Origin: Cladobotryum mycophilum
Taxonomy: Eukaryota > Ascomycota > Sordariomycetes > Hypocreales > Hypocreaceae
NCBI GenBank assembly: GCA_036429605.1
Contig: JAVFKD010000003.1
Coordinates: forward strand, 62,001 to 126,000
Direction: 5' to 3'
DNA length: 64,000 bases
Positions 44,344 to 53,422 of the stretch are shown piece after piece; the stretch's first letter is position 1; every line of letters begins with the position of its first letter. The position numbers and the translations under genes were made by a program. The notes beneath the pieces were generated by a model. It was not told the origin of the DNA, did no database searches, and was given only the letters and a program-made list of their open reading frames with translations.

Positions 44344-46197
44344 ATGTCGGCAGTCAATTTCTTGTTAGAATCGCCCTACGGCCCATACGTCGCCCTTGCG
44401 GTGCTGGCAGTCGCTGTGTACACGATCAGAAGAGCGTCACAGGATAGCCTTGACCATATTCCTTACCTCCAATTCAGCGATGGCAATAACTCAACGCAGC
44501 GCTACGTCCAAGAGACGAGCAAGTTGCTGCACGAGGGCTACCAAAAGGTTTGTCTGCACTTGCACGGCAGTCGATACAACATGTGGTTCTGATAATCTTC
44601 CAGTACACCAAACAAGGACTTCCTTTCAAATTGAGAAACCCGGCAGACCCTGAATTCCCCAAGTTATTCTTCCATGGAAATATCTCAGCGAAGTGAAGAG
44701 CGCGCCTCAGAACAGACTCAGTTTCCCCTTGTACTCCAACCAGGTGTGTAAATGCATTCTCCGTACTGGCAATGAGACATTGTGATTGATGGTAACCATG
44801 AATTTTCTAGGCATTCTTACTCGACCACAGCAACGCACCTCAGCAGTCTGACATTGCTGCACACATTGTTCGTACTGACTTGAACAAACATCTGAGTAAG
44901 CCGGCTTGCCACATGTAGACGATCCGAATGGCTAACCAATCCAGCCGTTCTTGTGGACGGCATTCAGGAAGAAATTGATCTCGCTCTGGCGACTCAGCTG
45001 CCAAAATGCCCAGGTAAGAAGACATCCGTCCAATGGCTTCCTTGCGGGAGAGTCTCATGCTGAGCCTTTGAGCTAATAAATGCAGACTGGACTCCATTCC
45101 CTCCCTACATGGCTCTTGCATACACAATCTCCCGCGCCACAACTAGAGTTCTCGCTGGTACTGAATTGGCACGCAATGATGAGTGGGTGCAGATTGGTGT
45201 TCACACGACCATCATGGCCCACCAGGCGGCTCAGCAAATCCGCAAAGAATATCCTCGTTACATCCGATGGTTGGCTAAATACCGTCATGCCGGATCCAAA
45301 GCTGTTCTTGCAAACCGTCTGAGGGCTGCTCAGCTCATGGCACCCATTCTTGAGAAACGGCTGGCCGGCGAACACACCGAATCCGGAGAACCCGATGCCG
45401 TCCAATGGTCCATTGCTGCAACCGAGGGTGGCAATCGAAAGAAGGTGCAAGAGCTGGTCGATGAGCAGCTTTTCTTGGGTATCGCCTCTGTTCACTCTAG
45501 CTCCGCGACTGGTCTTTCTGTCTTGTACGACCTTCTTGACCGACCGGATATCCTAAAGGAAATTGTAGAGGAGATCCAAAAGGTGCACGCCACATGCAAG
45601 GACGGACGATGGAATAAGCAGGCACTCACACAACTTGAAAAACTTGACAGCTTCATGTCTGAAAGCCAGAGAATGAACTCTATTGGTCTGGGTAAGTGGA
45701 TACCTTATCTCCCAACGGTATAACCGTGAACAATTGTGTTCATAATACTCCATGATATATGTATGCTAATAAGACATGCAGTTACCGTCCAACGATCCGC
45801 TGTCAGGCCGTACGACTTCCAAGACGGCCTTCACCTTCCCAAGAACACTCAATTTGCATTCCCCAACTTTGAATTGAACCATGATCCTGACGTATACCCC
45901 AATCCTTACGACTTTGACCCTTGGCGTTTCCTGAAGATGCGCAAGGCTGGTGACGAGAACAGGCACCACTTTGCATATGCATCGGAGAGCGCGATCAATT
46001 TTGGAGCGGGAACACATGCCTGTCCTGGTAGGTACTATGCAGGGTACGAAATCAAGTTGATCCTGATTCACATCCTGACTCGGTACGATGTGATGTGGCC
46101 CAAGGGGTCGTCCCGTCCTCCCAATATGGTACACGACTTCCAGAACAGCCCGAGCCCAATGGTTCCCGTCTTGTTCAGGGAGAAGAGCATCCAATAA
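44344..46197 (+). CDS. Cytochrome P450 monooxygenase (cluster P450 no. 2)
   Basis: Six exons (44344-44547, 44604-44743, 44811-44895, 44945-45013, 45086-45691, 45782-46197) give about 506 aa. An N-terminal membrane segment (YVALAVLAVAVYTI) is followed by the P450 body. The I-helix region is LGIASVHSSSATG, the K-helix ExxR is SESQR, and the PERF-like region is DFDPWRFLKMR. The heme loop FGAGTHACPGR is canonical, with Cys near residue 448. The fold and this loop resemble GliC/ent-kaurene-oxidase-like fungal P450s of secondary metabolism. It probably acts on the cyclised cytochalasan-like intermediate. In exon 2, at 44657-44662 (CCCC AA), the frame shifts by one base. Exon phases on either side agree only if one base is missing there, so the gene is broken once or the sequence has an error. 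Confidence 0.85.
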
Positions 46198-46561
46198 AGC
46201 ACCATGGAGGATTCCAGGGCATTTCACCGAATCGGAACTCCTTCGAGTCCGTTTCACAATCCCTCTTGAAGGAGGGTAAGCTGGGGGCTGACGCACGGCT
46301 TACTCGTGCCCGTTATAGACTATTGTTTTATAGCTACAGGATGACGATCAGCTGAGGAGGCTAAGGGAGGGTCGGATATCGGCTCTGGGGATGAGGATGC
46401 CTAAGATTGAGGTTATAGCTTAGATGATATTATAGACATGATTTTCATATAAAGCAGAATTGAATCGCACATTTGTGAGGCTTGGAAAAAAAAAAGTGAC
46501 AAGATCAAAAAGTAAGAGATCTACCTTACAGAAGACATATCACAAAAAAGAGACCCGCACC
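46198..46561. other. Intergenic promoter region of the FAD oxidase
   Basis: No gene. TCGGATATCGG near 46373 is another CGG-containing motif. An A10 tract occurs just before 46496. Confidence 0.4.
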
Positions 46562-48301
46562 ATGGCAATCCACACCCGGCCACGTGGTCATCTTGCTGCT
46601 GCAACCTTGTTCTTGTATGCACTGGCATCTCCAGTCACCTCCACCACAACCGACGGTGATTGGCAAACACTTTCCAACCAGGTGTCTGGAAGGCTTCATC
46701 AGGTTGACCCTCTTGCTCGGCCATGCTATTCAACACTTAACGGTCAGGCTGTGCCAGTCGATAACGCACAGTGCAGCACCATTCAGCAAAACTACGTCAA
46801 TGGCAGCTTTAGAACAGACCACTATTCAGGATTCTTTCACCTGTATGGCGATGGCTGCATCTCCAACATAACCGATCAGTGCTTCCTGAACACACAAAGC
46901 CCTCAGGCACCGTTGCCTGCAGGAGCACAATGCAACCAAGGCCTCGTGTCACCTCATTACTTGGAAGTGGGCACCGCCCAGGATGTGCAAGCTGCGTTTG
47001 CATTTGCACGCAAAACCGGGAACCGTTTATCTATCAAGTCCAGTGGGCATGACTACATGAGCCGCAGCAGCTTGCAGGGATCCCTTGCGCTGTGGACGCG
47101 AAACCTCAAGCAGATGACGTTCCATAAAACATTCCAACCAGCTACCCTCGGCAGCAAGCCTGTGATGGCCATCACCTTTGGTGTGGGTGTCAACTCAAAT
47201 GAGGCCCAAGCGTTTGCCAACGTGAACAACGTAACTCTCGTCAGCCCCTCATCGCCAACTGTTGCCATTGTTGGAGGATTCAGTCTGTTTGGTGGTCATT
47301 CTGTCCTGTCCCCAACTTTCGGCCTGGGCGTTGATCGAATTCTCGAAATCGAAATCGTTACCCCTGATGGACAGCATCGTATCTGCAACGCCAAGGATAA
47401 TTCTGACTTGTTCTGGGCCCTCCGCGGCGCAGGTGGCGGTTCCTTTGGAGTCATTCTCAATGTCACAGTCAAGGTCGAACCGGCAATTCCCATTACCTTT
47501 GCTTTGTTGAGCTTCACCCCGACGCCACAAAACACGCCACCGTTCCTATCCCTGCTCATCAACAACACCAAAACCTGGTCAGCGGATGGCTGGGGTGGCC
47601 CCATGGGTTCGAGCAGCCTGTCCCTGATCAACACCCGTTTAGACGAGGCCGCCTCCGCCAAGTCCCTGTCAGCAGTAGCAGACTACGTCAAATCCATCAA
47701 TGGCACAGTAAGCTTCACACGATTTGCCACGTTCTATGAGTTCTACAGCAAGTTTATCGCTGTAACTCCGGGTGATAGCGGGACGGGTCCCTTGTTGTCC
47801 TTCCGCGTGCTCCCCAAGAGGCTGCATGAAACTACAGATGGCCAAGCAAAGCTGAAGGATTTCCTGTTGACTCAGATAAGCAAAGGCAACACACCAACTC
47901 TCTTCATGACGCCCCCGGCGCAATTTAACTACACCAAAGATAGCACGTCCATGCATCCTGCGTGGCGCAACAGCTACTGGGATGTTGGATTCAACACAAG
48001 ATATGCATGGAACGACACGGTCGACACCCGCAAGCAAATTGCCAAGAAGACCCAGCAGATCGAGCTGGACCTTCAGGCCCTTGCTCCGGACGGCGCCGCA
48101 TATCCCAATGAGTCCAACCCGTGGGTGAAGAACTGGCAAACTCAGTACTGGGGTAGCAACTACCAAAAGTTGGCTCAAATCAAGGCTAAGTATGATCCCT
48201 ACAAGCTCTTGGACTGCTGGAAGTGCGTTGGCTTCCAAGACGTCAGCATTCACAGCGAATCTGCATACGAATGCATGGGCGCCTTTGACAGCCTCGCTTA
48301 A
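46562..48301 (+). CDS. Secreted berberine-bridge-type FAD-linked oxidoreductase
   Basis: Single exon, 579 aa. Signal peptide: HLAAATLFLYALASPVTS, cleavage near residue 26. The PCMH FAD-binding domain starts with VGTAQDVQAAFAFARKTG, then RLSIKSSGHDYMSRSS, where His (about residue 162) is the usual covalent FAD attachment site. VGGFSLFGGHS and DNSDLFWALRGAGGG follow. The C-terminal BBE motif is YPNESNPWVKNWQTQYWGSN with YDPYKLLDCWKCVGF. Several N-x-S/T sites fit secretion or ER-lumen location. Such enzymes oxidise alcohols or form C-C bonds, and a related FAD oxidase serves in chaetoglobosin tailoring. The start was chosen at the ATG before the signal peptide, though the frame is open upstream. 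Intact. A role in oxidising an allylic alcohol of the product is inferred. Confidence 0.85.
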   Translation: MAIHTRPRGHLAAATLFLYALASPVTSTTTDGDWQTLSNQVSGRLHQVDPLARPCYSTLNGQAVPVDNAQCSTIQQNYVNGSFRTDHYSGFFHLYGDGCISNITDQCFLNTQSPQAPLPAGAQCNQGLVSPHYLEVGTAQDVQAAFAFARKTGNRLSIKSSGHDYMSRSSLQGSLALWTRNLKQMTFHKTFQPATLGSKPVMAITFGVGVNSNEAQAFANVNNVTLVSPSSPTVAIVGGFSLFGGHSVLSPTFGLGVDRILEIEIVTPDGQHRICNAKDNSDLFWALRGAGGGSFGVILNVTVKVEPAIPITFALLSFTPTPQNTPPFLSLLINNTKTWSADGWGGPMGSSSLSLINTRLDEAASAKSLSAVADYVKSINGTVSFTRFATFYEFYSKFIAVTPGDSGTGPLLSFRVLPKRLHETTDGQAKLKDFLLTQISKGNTPTLFMTPPAQFNYTKDSTSMHPAWRNSYWDVGFNTRYAWNDTVDTRKQIAKKTQQIELDLQALAPDGAAYPNESNPWVKNWQTQYWGSNYQKLAQIKAKYDPYKLLDCWKCVGFQDVSIHSESAYECMGAFDSLA

Positions 48302-49810
48302 ATGGCGAACAATTTGAGCATGTTTTTCTTATGTCAGGTTCACTATTACCAGTTTCGGGTTTCTGTTTTATCCTCCTCATCATATACACCATATTTGTTT
48401 TAGTTTTCCTCATAGATTTCTATTTTAGACATCCTACTCAGCACATAGCATAATAAAGCAATTTTCCTCTCGTCTGTACCTTTTAAGATTTGTTTCGTTC
48501 TCATTCCCGCAAAATGCAAGTGAGATTTTAAATGGCCCCTCATAGTTTCAAGAGTCTGATCTTACATCCATCCATCCATCCAAGAGATCAGATTGGTCCA
48601 AATCGGACTTGCCGGTACCTGGACGAGCCCCACTCGGAAATTCCGATGATCCACTCGGCACAGCCGACTTTTAAACCAATCATTGACGAGAGAGCTCCGA
48701 ATGCATCGGCCTCGCCCTCCTTTACAACGTCTCGCCACAGGTTCGCCGCTGAGTGTGCTAAAATTGCCACCCCAGCCGACATCTCAAGTGCTGTAGATTA
48801 TTGAAACGGACAAATAGATGAAATCAACCGTTGGAAACCGGGTTTCCAACGCCGAATCCCACATAGATCCGATCAATTAGCTCTACGTGCCGTGAACCGT
48901 GAACCGTGCTATTAGCTAGTGCAACCAAATCTTCCTAATGCGGATCGACTCCAAGATCTGATTTGACGGGATCTAAATTTGGAAGTGTTAGTTGGTGGAG
49001 AGAACATTCTTAGTGCCAAACCATCATGGGGCGAGGAGGCATTGCTGCCATGACGAGACGGATAGTGATCGTTCTTTATTCTCTAATCTTTTGTGGCGTG
49101 AGGGTTTAAATAACGGGTTCTTAAATACAGTTTTTGTCTATTTTTGGGAATATTGAGGGAGGTGCTCGTTCGGTGTGGGCAATGCTATCTTAATTGTGCA
49201 AATTCTGGTGATCTCGTGATGCACCCAAAACTTCAACTCCCCAACACAAGAGTAGTGAGATTATAACGTCGGATGTTCGAATACACAATAAACCACGCGT
49301 GATAACTAACTGATCTTCATAGATTTTCGAAAAGCAATAGGAAACAAAAATAGAAAAACCACATTATTGATAATGTTGATGCTTGATAACATTGATCATT
49401 TATTGCCTAGCTATTATCATCGAAGTGTAGGGTAAGTGAACATTGTCCCATACCATTCGAGGGAGCAACAACATGATAAGGAATATGTAACTTTGGGATT
49501 TGGAAATAACTATGTAAAAGACTGATCTATTTACTTTTCACTCTATGACTGATTCTAGGTCATATCTGCTTCAAGCTCAGTCAAAAATATTAGCCATAAG
49601 TAATTGCAGACGTCAGTTTGCATTTCACAGTAATGATAAGAAGATTTAATGTTACAAGCAGCACTGCTGCAATCATCATTTGCCATTAATTCGTTAACCA
49701 ATCTAATTGACATAGCCCATCTTATTTCATGACTGCATTGCAAAGAAACAAATGAGATCAATTCACCAATCTCATCTGTCAGTCAGCTGCATTGTTGGAC
49801 GTCCAGCTGT
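48302..49810. other. Convergent 1.5-kb intergenic region
   Basis: Between the 3' ends of the FAD oxidase and Diels-Alderase genes. No supported gene. Short motifs are ACTCGGAAATTCCGATG (48652-48668, palindromic), CATC tandem copies near 48570 and GTGAACC copies near 48890. Confidence 0.45.
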
Positions 49811-51070
49811 TTACAGCTCGTCCTTGCCCTTGGGGACAGGGTCAACGTAGTTTGGCTTGAAGAGGTAAGACCTCTTGGGGAACTCGAGCGCCTCAGCAAA
49901 CGCCGGTCCAAAGTACTGCTTCAGACCAATTGGTCCGCCAACGACCCTGCCTGAATATCCGGTTCCTCCAACACCCTCGCCCAGCATGTACTCGAAACCC
50001 ACGTTTTCGTTGGTCATGCTGAAGCTCCACTGGTCCTTGGAGGCCGGGGAGACCAAAACCAGCTCGAAGCCAGTCACTTTGTCCTTAAGATTGCCAGCAA
50101 TCTTGCCGCCATAGGTCTTGGACAGAATGGCGTAGTCGTCCTTTGTAGACTCCTCGTGGTTTGTGGAGGAGAAGACGACTTCACCGTCCTTGGTGAGAAT
50201 GGTTGAGGGACGGTAGATGCTCTTGTCAAAGGCAGACACGAAGCTGACGTGGCTGGCTGCGTATGGTCCTGCCTTGACACGAAGAGCAGTCATCTGGTGA
50301 AGGCAAGTGAACCAGCTGAAGGCAGTCCAGAGACGTTCGTGGCCACCAATGCCGCTCCACTTGTAGGGCTTGCCTTCAATCTGCATGTCCACCCAGACAT
50401 CAGCTGCGGGGACGGGCTCAACCCAGTGGAAGTATGGGACGACTTCAGTCTTGGCCGTCTCACTAGGATAGGTGGAGCCGTCGGGCATGCGTGGTGGGAT
50501 AAGCGACTTCATAACAAGAGAACCCTTCAGGTCATCTGTGTTGACGCCAATTCGAGACCACTTCATGTCCTTGGAGACCTCAAAGGTGTAGCTGTAATCA
50601 TCGCTCTTCCACAAACCACGGGTGCCCCATGGGCAGCTCTCTACGGTAGAGCTGGAGGGGTAGTCAACGCGCACAAATCGTGTCTCGTTGAGGCGAGAAA
50701 ACTCAGCGGACAGACGCAAATTGCCTGCACCGAGAATGGCGTAGTTTGGGTCCCGGTAAAAGCCAAAGCAGAAAGCCAAAAGACCGTCGTCGGAGACACC
50801 ATCAAATTCCCATTGCTCGCCACCAGTTGAATTGAGAGGCAGCATTTTGGGAGCTTCTGGGTCGTGTAGTCCATCAGTGGAGAAGAAGACGGGCTTTCGT
50901 CCCTTCTCCATTTCGTAGGCATCCAAATGGCTAACAGTGCAGCCTTCAGTGGTAGATGCCTCCGAGTCGACGGGCCATTTGTCGTCCCATTCACCAGGCC
51001 AGTGGTACTCCCAGGCTGTCGCCAAGGAACCCAGTGAAAGCAGCGCCAGGCTGGTTATTGTGATTCTCAT
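49811..51070 (-). CDS. Diels-Alderase-type protein of PKS-NRPS clusters (CcsF/PyiF-like)
   Basis: Single exon, 419 aa. A signal peptide (MRITITSLALLSLGSLATA) precedes EYHWPGEWDDKWP. The body has two beta-rich halves, with WEFDGVSDDGLLAFCFGFYRD, LRLSAEF and ESCPWGTRGLWK, then GIGGHERLWTAFSWF and GPYAASHVSFVSAFD, and C-terminal FEYMLGEGVGGTGYSGRVVGG. This pattern fits the lipocalin-like (hydroxyneurosporene-synthase-like, CrtC) pericyclases that catalyse intramolecular Diels-Alder closure in fungal PKS-NRPS pathways. In the cytochalasan route the cyclisation forms the isoindolone and macrocycle together. It is intact and divergent to the trans-enoyl reductase. The family call is from overall pattern, not from a single catalytic residue. 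The signal peptide implies entry to the secretory route. Confidence 0.8.
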   Translation of the reverse strand: MRITITSLALLSLGSLATAWEYHWPGEWDDKWPVDSEASTTEGCTVSHLDAYEMEKGRKPVFFSTDGLHDPEAPKMLPLNSTGGEQWEFDGVSDDGLLAFCFGFYRDPNYAILGAGNLRLSAEFSRLNETRFVRVDYPSSSTVESCPWGTRGLWKSDDYSYTFEVSKDMKWSRIGVNTDDLKGSLVMKSLIPPRMPDGSTYPSETAKTEVVPYFHWVEPVPAADVWVDMQIEGKPYKWSGIGGHERLWTAFSWFTCLHQMTALRVKAGPYAASHVSFVSAFDKSIYRPSTILTKDGEVVFSSTNHEESTKDDYAILSKTYGGKIAGNLKDKVTGFELVLVSPASKDQWSFSMTNENVGFEYMLGEGVGGTGYSGRVVGGPIGLKQYFGPAFAEALEFPKRSYLFKPNYVDPVPKGKDEL

Positions 51071-51600
51071 GATGAATTGGACAATATGGTTGTCTGGTTG
51101 TGTTAGGTTGGGATGATGATGAGAGACGGGTCGGTTGAACGACTCTGGAGGTTTGGGGAGATATTCTCTAGGTGATATCTTGATGCAATAATACTTTAGG
51201 TGGCTGTGGCTCAGTGCTGATCTGACCTGACGTGCATTGCTGATGGTTCACTGTTAGTGGTTGGATCTGAACGTAAGCGTAATACGGAGCCCGACCCCGA
51301 CCTACTGCTGTGGTGGGTTATCGGGAATGCCGCCGATCCGATCTATCTGGATCGGCAGAGGCTATGGTGCCAAATCGGTTCATGCGATTGAAGGATGCGA
51401 AGGAGTTTCAACCGCAGGATGAATAGCAACGGCGTATGGCTGTGATATGGCGTTGACGCTGCCACTCGTAAACTAATAGAATTCATCTTGCTCCACTGGC
51501 ATATCGTGATAGACCAACGCTACTATTTCCTAATCAATTGCAGCTGCATTTGAGACATACCAACAATTTTGCATTATTCTCCTCATCAACAACAACAATC
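51071..51600. promoter_or_regulatory. Divergent promoter of Diels-Alderase and trans-ER genes
   Basis: 530 bp between two diverging starts, with an inverted repeat at 51333-51355 (separate entry). No coding signal. Confidence 0.6.
51333..51355. promoter_or_regulatory. Inverted repeat CCGATCC-N9-GGATCGG
   Basis: Perfect 7-bp arms, CCGATCC at 51333-51339 and GGATCGG at 51349-51355. The outer CCG/CGG triplets suit a Zn2Cys6 dimer. Confidence 0.5.
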
Positions 51601-52740
51601 ATGACCGCTGTAGGCCTCCCGCAAACCCATACCGCCGTTGTCCAAGGCGAAGAAGGCGCATTGCAAGTTGCAACCGGCTTGCCATTGCCCGTACTTGGAC
51701 CAGGCCATATTCTCGTCAAGACAGCGGCGGTAGCGCTTAATCCATGCGATTTCAAGACTCCCGCTGCTTGTCCCACCCCTGGATGCTACGATGGCTGCGA
51801 TTTTGCTGGCACCGTTGTCGCCTTGGGCTCAGACGTCGCGAGAGATGGCCCTTGGAAAATTGGCGATCGCGTCTTTGGCGCTGTCAATGGCAGTAACCCA
51901 GCCGACACAGACTCTGGCTCATATTCAGAGTACATAAAAGCCGTCAGCGTCTTCACATACCGCATCCCAGACTGGATGTCTTTTGAGCAGGCTGCTGGAC
52001 TTAGCCCTTGCTGCATTGCGACAGCGGGTGTTGCCATTTTCCAGTCCCTTGAGCTACCCGGTACTTTTGAGAAGCCTGCAGAGAAGCCAGTCGATGTTCT
52101 CATCTATGGTGGAAGTACATCTGTTGGTGGTCTCGCAATTCAGATGGTCAAACTGTAAGCCTTCCTGATTCTCATGCAGAGAGAGAGCTGCATTCACTAA
52201 CTATCTTTCTACAGTCTTGGTCACAGAGCTATCGTGACATGCTCTCCCAAGAACTTTGACCTGGTCAAGTCTTATGGAGCCGACGAGGTGTTTGACTACA
52301 AGTCACCCACGTGCGCTGCAGACATCAAGAAACTGACGCGTAATTGCTTGAAGTACGTTCTTGATCCCTTCGCTGAGATCAAAACAATGTCACTTTGCTT
52401 TGATGCTATTGGCCGCGCCGGTGGACGATACACTGCCTTGGAACGTTTCCAGGAGGACGTATGCAACAAAAAGACGGTCAAGCGGGAGCTCGTCATGGGA
52501 GCTAGCATCATTGGTTTTGGTATTGACATTGGCGGACCATATGCTAAGCCAGAGAGTCCCGAGATGAGAGCGTGGGGTGTTGAATGGTACCAGAGCGTCC
52601 AGCGTCTGTTTGATGCCAGGAAGATCAAAGGGCACCCAATCCACATTCTGCCCGGAAAGTTTGAGGCGGTTCTGGAGGGGCTGGAGATGTTGAAGCGCAG
52701 GGAGGTGTCTGCTCAGAAGCTGGTCGTCAAGTTTGACTAG
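51601..52740 (+). CDS. Trans-acting enoyl reductase (LovC/CcsC-like), MDR superfamily
   Basis: Exons 51601-52154 and 52215-52740, with a 60-bp intron, give 359 aa. The N-terminal GroES-like part has GPGHILVKTAAVALNPCDFK and YDGCDFAGTVVALGS. Then the nucleotide-binding part shows VLIYGGSTSVGGLAIQMVKL (about residues 167-186), CSPKNFDLVKSYGADEVFDY and VLEGLEMLKRREVSAQKLVV. No catalytic zinc ligands are apparent, as in LovC. Known relatives supply the enoyl reduction missing from iterative PKS-NRPS enzymes, fixing saturation of the chain. The neighbouring synthase indeed lacks an ER nucleotide motif, so the pair probably works together in the cytosol. Intact, same direction as the PKS-NRPS, 682 bp upstream of it. 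Confidence 0.9.
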
Positions 52741-53422
52741 AGTTACTTAGAATTCGGAATACTGTATTACAAACAATAGATTTGCTTTTTGCTCTTTGAA
52801 AATGACCAAAGGTCCTTGTCGTGTAAATTCACCGTATAATTGACGTACCGTGGGGGGACATTGTTCGAGATTTCTTGGCATAATGGAGGCATCACACAAC
52901 GTGTTGAGATAAGACTACGTAATTTTAGCTTTGTGGATACAAAAATAACAACATTAAACATATTTTCCCAAATTAGACTTGGCGGCGTCCATCAGATACC
53001 AGCCATCCCGTAGGATGATCTGCCAAGCTGAGTCTGGAGCGATGTGCAGGAATTACGATAGAGGCACCAATTCCGTTCCGATCGTACATAGTTCGGCAGG
53101 CCTTCTAGCGGCTTACTCCGACCTGTTCGGGTTTCCCTTCTCCCGTGCTAAGCATGCCATAATAACAATGCAGGGCGGGCCGAATGACGTGTGGTGGGAT
53201 GCCGACCACTGCGGGACGACACCGAGGCCGGTTTGGGTCAAGATCTCACTCATCTTACTAAAAGCAGGAACAGATATTAGTCTGCACAGCACCTGCTTGA
53301 ACATGAACTGAATAGATCATCAACTATAGAAAGAAACGCAGTGGCAGAGCCTTCAACACCTGCATCCAGCGTTCCATTGTTTCGTTTTATCATTCATTGT
53401 CACATATTTCCCACTACATACT
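52741..53422. promoter_or_regulatory. Promoter region of the PKS-NRPS gene
   Basis: 682 bp from the trans-ER stop to the synthase start. It contains CTCCGA-N5-TCGG at 53116-53130. Short open frames on both strands have no recognisable content. Confidence 0.5.
53116..53130. promoter_or_regulatory. Inverted repeat CTCCGA-N5-TCGG upstream of PKS-NRPS
   Basis: CTCCGACCTGTTCGG, about 290 bp before the start codon. Arms and spacing match 41291-41305. Confidence 0.5.
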
